A stretch of DNA of 64,000 bases from Pseudoduganella ginsengisoli. Lineage in GTDB: Bacteria; Pseudomonadota; Gammaproteobacteria; Burkholderiales; Burkholderiaceae_D. Position 1 is the stretch's first letter, and the number at the start of each line of letters is the position of its first letter. The position numbers were made by a program, and so were the translations under genes. This document shows, piece after piece, positions 59,365 to 64,000 of this stretch. The stretch is from the NCBI RefSeq assembly GCF_009720865.1, contig NZ_WNLA01000002.1, forward strand, positions 62,001 through 126,000. Reading direction: 5' to 3'. The notes beneath the pieces were generated by a model that was not told where the DNA came from, did not search any database, and worked only from the letters and a program-made list of their open reading frames with translations.

Positions 59365-59394
59365 TTGAAATCCGTCAGGAAACTTTCTTAATGC
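59365..59394 (+). promoter_or_regulatory. Possible promoter of tssK in the divergent tssK/lipoprotein region
   Basis: TTGAAA (59365-59370), an 18-base spacer and TAATGC (59389-59394), about 95 bases before tssK. The 253-base divergent region 59235-59487 is AT-rich and must hold promoters for both T6SS operons. No sigma-54 (GG-N10-GC) element stood out. Confidence 0.3.
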
Positions 59395-59487
59395 AATGCT
59401 TGACGCACGATTGAAACGCATGGGGGCGACAAATTTCCTGAGGAAATGTTAGTGTTCCGCCCGTTAGAAAATTTCTATTTTGATAAG

Positions 59488-60828
59488 ATGGCCAGCAAAG
59501 TATTGTGGGGAGAGGGTTTGTTCCTCCGTCCCCAGCATTTCCAGCAGCAAGACCGGTACCACGAGCACCGCCTGCATGAGAGCGTGAAAGCGCTGCATCC
59601 TTATGCGTGGGGCGTGGCGCGCCTCGACATCGACCAGGAAGCGCTGGCCAACAATGCCTTGCGCGTGCTGGATTTGTCGCTGCGCTTCCCGGACGGCGAA
59701 TGCATCGATGCACCGGGCCTGGATGCCTTGCCCGATCCCGTCGACCTGGGCCAGCTGCCGCACAGCCAGCAAACCGTCACGTATTACGCCGCCCTGCCCG
59801 CCTTTAAGCCGTTTGGCGGCAACTTCGCCATGCCGGGACAGGCAGGCAATGGCGTGCGCTACGTGCAGAGCGATGACGATACGCCTGACTTGTACACGCA
59901 GGCGGCGCAGGCCCGGCTCAGCTACCTGAAGAAAGCCGTGCGGCTGATTGCCGACCACGAGCCGCGCGACTCGTACACGCATTTCCCGCTGCTGCGCCTG
60001 CGCCGCGCTGCCGGCGGCGGTTTTGAAATCGATCCCGCATTCATTGCGCCCAGCCTGTCGATCCGCAGCGCGCCGCAACTGTTCCTGCAATTGCGCCGCC
60101 TGGTCGATGCGCTGCAAGCCAAAGCAGCGGCATTGCAGGGGCATCACCGCGAACCGAGCCGGCACGTGATCGAATTCCGCTCCGGCGATATGTCGTCGTT
60201 CTGGCTGCTGCACACGGCCAATACCGCGCTGGCGGCGCTGACGCATTACTTCCACCATCCGGCGCTGCACCCGGAACGCCTGTATGAACAAATGCTGTCG
60301 CTGGCGGGCAGCCTGATGACGTTTTCCACCAGCTGGACGCTGGCGGACTTGCCGCCTTACCAGCACATTGACGCCGGCCCCGCGTTCGCCAAACTGCACC
60401 TGATCATCCGCGAATTGCTGGACACGGTGATTTCGTCGAAATACTTCGCCATCGCGCTGCGCGAAGTGAAACCTTCGTACCACCACGGCATGCTGGATTC
60501 GCAAAAGATCGACGACAAAACCGTGTTCTACCTGGCGGTTTCCGCCGACATGCCGGCTGTGGAACTGGTGGACGTGGTGCCACTGCGCCTGAAAGTGGGG
60601 GCTCCGGACGACGTGGAAAAATTCGTGCTGTCCGCCATGCCTGGCGTGCGCTTGCAGCATGCGCCGCAGGTACCCAGCGCGATTCCCGTGCGGCCGGACG
60701 CCAGCTACTTCCTCATTGAAGGCAAAGGGCAAATGTATGAACGCATGCTGCAGGCGCAGTCGGCCTGCATTTATGCACCTTCCGGCCTGCGCGGCCTGAA
60801 GCTGGAATTGCTGGCCATTGCGGCCTGA
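59488..60828 (+). CDS. tssK: T6SS baseplate connector TssK (ImpJ/VasE)
   Basis: A 446-residue cytoplasmic trimeric protein linking the baseplate to the TssM-TssL membrane complex. The N-terminus KVLWGEGLFLRPQHFQQQDR is the family signature, and YHHGMLDSQKIDDKTVFYL is conserved further on. I start at the ATG at 59488 (MASKVLW), in line with other TssK proteins; a start 14 codons earlier is possible. No strong ribosome site precedes it. It begins the tssK-tssL-vgrG operon. Confidence 0.95.
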   Translation: MASKVLWGEGLFLRPQHFQQQDRYHEHRLHESVKALHPYAWGVARLDIDQEALANNALRVLDLSLRFPDGECIDAPGLDALPDPVDLGQLPHSQQTVTYYAALPAFKPFGGNFAMPGQAGNGVRYVQSDDDTPDLYTQAAQARLSYLKKAVRLIADHEPRDSYTHFPLLRLRRAAGGGFEIDPAFIAPSLSIRSAPQLFLQLRRLVDALQAKAAALQGHHREPSRHVIEFRSGDMSSFWLLHTANTALAALTHYFHHPALHPERLYEQMLSLAGSLMTFSTSWTLADLPPYQHIDAGPAFAKLHLIIRELLDTVISSKYFAIALREVKPSYHHGMLDSQKIDDKTVFYLAVSADMPAVELVDVVPLRLKVGAPDDVEKFVLSAMPGVRLQHAPQVPSAIPVRPDASYFLIEGKGQMYERMLQAQSACIYAPSGLRGLKLELLAIAA

Positions 60829-60848
60829 ATCAGATAGAGAAAATTCCC

Positions 60849-61637
60849 ATGAGCGACATGGCTACTCCCGTACTCGCGCCATCCTTGGCGCCCTCCCTCA
60901 TGTCCGGTCCCGCGCCCGCACCGGCGTCGAACCGTCCGCAATCGCTGCAGGATTTGATGTATGACGGCTTTTACGCCCTGTTCATGCTGAAGAACGGCAG
61001 CAGTCCGCATGATGACACGGCCTTTGCCACGCGGATGACGCAATTCCTCGATGAATTCGGCCGCAACGCCCGCAAGCAGGGCGCGTCCAGCGATGACATC
61101 GACGCGGCCAAATATGCATTCTGCGCCACCGTCGATGAAATCATCTTGCGCTCATCGTACGCGATCCGCGAAGCGTGGGAAGTGCGCCCGCTGCAGCTGC
61201 AACTGTTTGGCGACCAGCTGGCCGGCGAGAATTTCTTCGTGCGGCTGGAAGCGCTGCGTGCGCGGGGCGCGGCCCATTTGCAATCTCTGGAAGTGTTCCA
61301 TATGTGCCTGCTGCTGGGCTTTCAAGGCCGCTACCTGCTGGAAGGCTCGGAAAAACTGGCTTACCTGACGGGCCGCCTCGGTGAGGAAATCGCGCAGATG
61401 AAAGGCCGCCGCGGCGGCTTTGCACCGCATGCGGAGCGGCCCGACCAGATTGCCCACAAGCTGCGCAGCGATTTGCCGCTGTGGGTATTGGGCTCTGTCT
61501 TTGCGCTGGTGTGCGTGCTGGGCTACGCCGGCTTGCGCACGTCGCTGGGCCGCCATACGGAACAGCGCATGCAGGCATATCACGACGTGGTGAAAATGGC
61601 GCCGCGCGCTGCCAACCTGACCATTACGCTGCCCTGA
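60849..61637 (+). CDS. tssL: T6SS membrane-complex protein TssL (DotU/ImpK)
   Basis: A 262-residue tail-anchored inner-membrane protein. A Pro/Ala-rich N-terminal segment (1-30) is followed by the cytoplasmic DotU domain (DLMYDGFYALFMLKNG, KYAFCATVDEIIL, GENFFVRLE, LLLGFQGRYLLEG). A single membrane helix lies at about 210-229, with only about 30 residues beyond it. It lacks the C-terminal OmpA domain of extended TssL proteins, in line with the separate OmpA-like gene at 46509. Its stop overlaps the vgrG start by one base (TGATG). Confidence 0.95.
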   Translation: MSDMATPVLAPSLAPSLMSGPAPAPASNRPQSLQDLMYDGFYALFMLKNGSSPHDDTAFATRMTQFLDEFGRNARKQGASSDDIDAAKYAFCATVDEIILRSSYAIREAWEVRPLQLQLFGDQLAGENFFVRLEALRARGAAHLQSLEVFHMCLLLGFQGRYLLEGSEKLAYLTGRLGEEIAQMKGRRGGFAPHAERPDQIAHKLRSDLPLWVLGSVFALVCVLGYAGLRTSLGRHTEQRMQAYHDVVKMAPRAANLTITLP

Positions 61638-64000
61638 TGGACCTGGCGGCATCGTTATCTCCGGCAGCCGTGCTGGCCGGATTAGCCGGCCAGGGCCGTC
61701 TAATCCGCCCTTGGGCCCCATCGTACGACCGGCACTCCTGCCAGAGTGCCTTAGGAGCCGGACAATTCGGTACTGGCTTGAGCCAGCATGCACGCCTCAT
61801 TACGCTGGCCAGTGCGCAGGATGGCGCCTTGCCCGAATCGCTGATGGCGGAACACATATCGGGGCGCGAAGCAGTCAATGAATTGTTCGCGTTCGACGTG
61901 CACGCATTGAGCACGTCGGCCAGCCTCGACCTCGCGCAATTCATCGGCGAGGAATTGACTGTCACGCTGCTGCAGCCCGATGGCAGCCGGCGCGCATGGC
62001 ACGGACTGTGCACGGAAGCGTCGTGGCTGGGCGCCGATGGCGGCGTGGCGCGCTATTGCCTGCGGCTGGAACCCGCACTGGCGCTGTTGAAACTGCGGCG
62101 CGACAGCTATATTTTCCAGGACCGCACGGTGCAAGACGTCGTGACGGAACTGCTGTCCGATTACCCGCAATTGCGCTTTTCATTCGACTTGACGCAGCCG
62201 CTGGCGCCGCGCGCCATCTGTACGCAATACCGCGAAAGCGATTTCGAATTCTTCCAGCGCTTGCTGGCTTCCGAAGGCTTGAGCTGGCGTTTCGAACATG
62301 ATCCTCCGGACGTGCTGGCGGCAGATGGCCAAGCGCGGCACGCACTGGTGATTTTCGACAGCGGTGCGCAAGCCCCTGCCATGCCCGGCGGCAGCGTGCT
62401 GCGCTTCCACGGCGTGCGCGCCACGGATACCGATGACGCCATCGATACCTTTGCCGCGCGCCGCAGCGTGCAAGCCAATGCCGTCTCGATCGCCAGCTGG
62501 GATCCGCAACAATTGCTGGCGCCGTCAAAGGAAACCGCATCGGCGCTCGATGCGGGCGAGTTGCCCGAGATTGCCATCTATGACGGCAGCGGCGAGCGTA
62601 TCAAGAGCGGCGCCGAAAACAGCGATGGCGATGCTGGCAGCCACAGTACGCTGATGCTGCAGGCGCTGGAATTGCGCAACAAGCAATTTGATGGCGCCGG
62701 CGCCGTGCGCCGTCTCGCCCCCGGATACAGTTTCCAGCTGACGCAGCACGAGCGTTACGGCGACGGCGCGGATGGCTTCACTGTCCTGTCGGTGCAGCAT
62801 GAGGCACGCAACAATGTCGAATCAGCGATCGCCGGCGGCCCTGCATTTGGCATCGAGCCGGGTACCTACCGCAACTGTTTTACCTGCGTGCGCGATACGG
62901 TGGCCATCGTGCCCGATGCCACCGCCCTGCCCCACACCGCCACCGCATTGGGTCCGCAAACCGCGCTGGTCGTGGGGCTGGCCGGCGCGGTATCGACGAC
63001 GGACCGCGACCATCAGGTCCGCATCCAGTTTGCATGGCAGCGCGGCGCCAACGCCAACGCCGGCGGCATGCCGCACAACACGGAAGATGGCGGGTGCGCG
63101 CCAGGCGACGAACGCAGCGGCACATGGGTGCGCGTGGCCGAAGCGCTGGCTGGTCCCAACTGGGGTAGCCAGTTCACGCCGCGCGTCGGCACCGAAGTGC
63201 TGGTGGATTTTATTGAAGGCGATATCGACCGCCCCGTCATTGTGGCGCAGCTGTATACGGGCAATGACGTTCCGCCTTTTTCCGCCGGAGAGGATTCCAG
63301 CGCCAACCATGCGGGCACGCTGTCCGGCATCCAAAGCCGCAATTTCGACGGCAGCGGCTTTAACCAGTGGCAGTTGGACGATACGCAAGGCCAGCTGCGC
63401 ATGCGGCTGGCCACCAGTTGCGCGGCAACGCAGCTTAATCTCGGCTATCTGGTCGAGCAGTCGCCCGGCTCCGCGCAGCGCGGCAGCTATCGCGGCAGCG
63501 GTTTTGAATTGCGCACGGATGCGTGGGCAGTCGTGCGCGGCGGCGAAGGCGTGCTGCTGACGACCAGCGCACGCAATGCACAGGGCAGCAGCGTGACGTC
63601 CACGCAAATGGACGCGGCGGATGCGCTGCGCCGTTTGCAGGCAGCGCAAACCGCGGGCAAGCAATTGTTCGACGCTGCCGCAGCGCAGCAAGCCTTGTCC
63701 AGCAAGGATGCGGCCAAAGCGCAAGAGGAATTCATTGCTTTCATCGATCCCAGGCAAAAAGGGAAATTCGATGGGCCGGTCAATGGCCAGCCTGCGTTCA
63801 AGGCGCAAGCGGGATCGCGTGAACCGGACAGTGCGCAGCCGGTGGAAAAATTCGGGGCGCCGCTGGTGCTGATGGATGCCGCCGCTTCCGTCAACTGGGC
63901 GACGCCCGCGTCCACCGTGCTGTTTGCGGGCAAGCAGGTGCAGTGGTCGGCACAGGGCGATGTGCACATGGCTGCCGCGCACACGGTATCCACCGTGGCG
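61637..64000 (+). CDS. vgrG: Second T6SS spike protein VgrG (TssI), truncated by the window edge
   Basis: The frame beginning at the ATG at 61637 stays open to the last base, giving 788 residues with no stop, so the gene continues to the right. The gp27-like domain is recognisable (DRTVQDVVTELLSDYPQLRF, YRESDFEFFQRLLASEGLSW). The OB domain includes HQVRIQFAWQRG, WVRVAEALAGPNWGSQF and VGTEVLVDFIEGDIDRP. A DUF2345-like region begins near residue 610 (GGEGVLLTTSARNAQG) and continues to the edge. It overlaps the tssL stop by one base and is thus in the tssK-tssL operon. Any C-terminal effector domain or cargo genes lie outside the window. It is distinct in sequence from the vgrG at 35389. Confidence 0.93.
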   Translation, partial: MDLAASLSPAAVLAGLAGQGRLIRPWAPSYDRHSCQSALGAGQFGTGLSQHARLITLASAQDGALPESLMAEHISGREAVNELFAFDVHALSTSASLDLAQFIGEELTVTLLQPDGSRRAWHGLCTEASWLGADGGVARYCLRLEPALALLKLRRDSYIFQDRTVQDVVTELLSDYPQLRFSFDLTQPLAPRAICTQYRESDFEFFQRLLASEGLSWRFEHDPPDVLAADGQARHALVIFDSGAQAPAMPGGSVLRFHGVRATDTDDAIDTFAARRSVQANAVSIASWDPQQLLAPSKETASALDAGELPEIAIYDGSGERIKSGAENSDGDAGSHSTLMLQALELRNKQFDGAGAVRRLAPGYSFQLTQHERYGDGADGFTVLSVQHEARNNVESAIAGGPAFGIEPGTYRNCFTCVRDTVAIVPDATALPHTATALGPQTALVVGLAGAVSTTDRDHQVRIQFAWQRGANANAGGMPHNTEDGGCAPGDERSGTWVRVAEALAGPNWGSQFTPRVGTEVLVDFIEGDIDRPVIVAQLYTGNDVPPFSAGEDSSANHAGTLSGIQSRNFDGSGFNQWQLDDTQGQLRMRLATSCAATQLNLGYLVEQSPGSAQRGSYRGSGFELRTDAWAVVRGGEGVLLTTSARNAQGSSVTSTQMDAADALRRLQAAQTAGKQLFDAAAAQQALSSKDAAKAQEEFIAFIDPRQKGKFDGPVNGQPAFKAQAGSREPDSAQPVEKFGAPLVLMDAAASVNWATPASTVLFAGKQVQWSAQGDVHMAAAHTVSTVA

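Noticed and set aside
59235..59487. Sigma-54 promoter for the T6SS operons
   Set aside because: No GG-N10-GC pair with adequate flanks was found on either strand of the divergent region.

Overview
The window is a compact, GC-rich (roughly 60-65 %) bacterial chromosome segment with short intergenic gaps and many 4-base ATGA stop/start overlaps. Gene content, the LysR- and LytTR-rich regulation, the CheV protein and REP repeats of the GTCATTCCCGCG type point to a betaproteobacterium, most likely Oxalobacteraceae (Massilia, Duganella or Janthinobacterium type). That placement is an inference; no rRNA is present. I saw no CRISPR array, no insertion sequence and no rRNA operon. One tRNA (Gly, GCC) is present.

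Bases 1-25 kb hold housekeeping and accessory metabolism. They carry the end of a branched-chain amino-acid ABC transporter (livM-livG-livF), a class I glutamine amidotransferase (PuuD-like), an antiporter-ybdK pair, S-formylglutathione hydrolase, two DJ-1/PfpI proteins and a MITE/BIME-like repeat. Then come cheV, tRNA-Gly and a Na+/H+ antiporter in one operon with a LytS/LytTR two-component system. An acyltransferase, a GAF-GGDEF diguanylate cyclase, a penicillin-acylase family hydrolase, a GAF/pseudo-receiver pair, a PNPOx-fold protein and a GST follow. The stretch ends with a secreted cyanophycinase-like peptidase with a small secreted partner, bluB and a DUF3422 protein.

Bases 24.4-31.1 kb form a minus-strand sugar locus: ytfQ-ytfR-ytfT-yjfF (galactofuranose/arabinose-type ABC importer), a secreted GH43 glycosidase and a GbpR-like LysR regulator. 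A REP element is translated in frame inside the N-terminus of YtfT.

Bases 31.7-64 kb are a type VI secretion (T6SS) island in four blocks. (1) A minus-strand cargo operon: Ala/Pro/Lys-rich membrane protein, vgrG, DUF4123 adaptor, AT-rich DUF3304 putative immunity gene and DUF2235 lipase effector. (2) A plus-strand operon: M15 peptidase (TagX-like), PAAR, a membrane protein with a degenerate ketoacyl-synthase-like domain, tssM, tagF, an OmpA-like protein and tssA. (3) A minus-strand operon: TPR lipoprotein, tssB, tssC, hcp, tssE, tssF, tssG, tssH, with a REP pair between hcp and tssE. (4) A plus-strand tssK-tssL-vgrG operon whose vgrG runs off the right edge. A divergent PACE efflux/LysR pair sits between blocks 2 and 3. 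All core T6SS parts are present except a recognisable TssJ. The ketoacyl-synthase-like membrane protein and the membrane protein upstream of vgrG are the best candidates for undescribed components.
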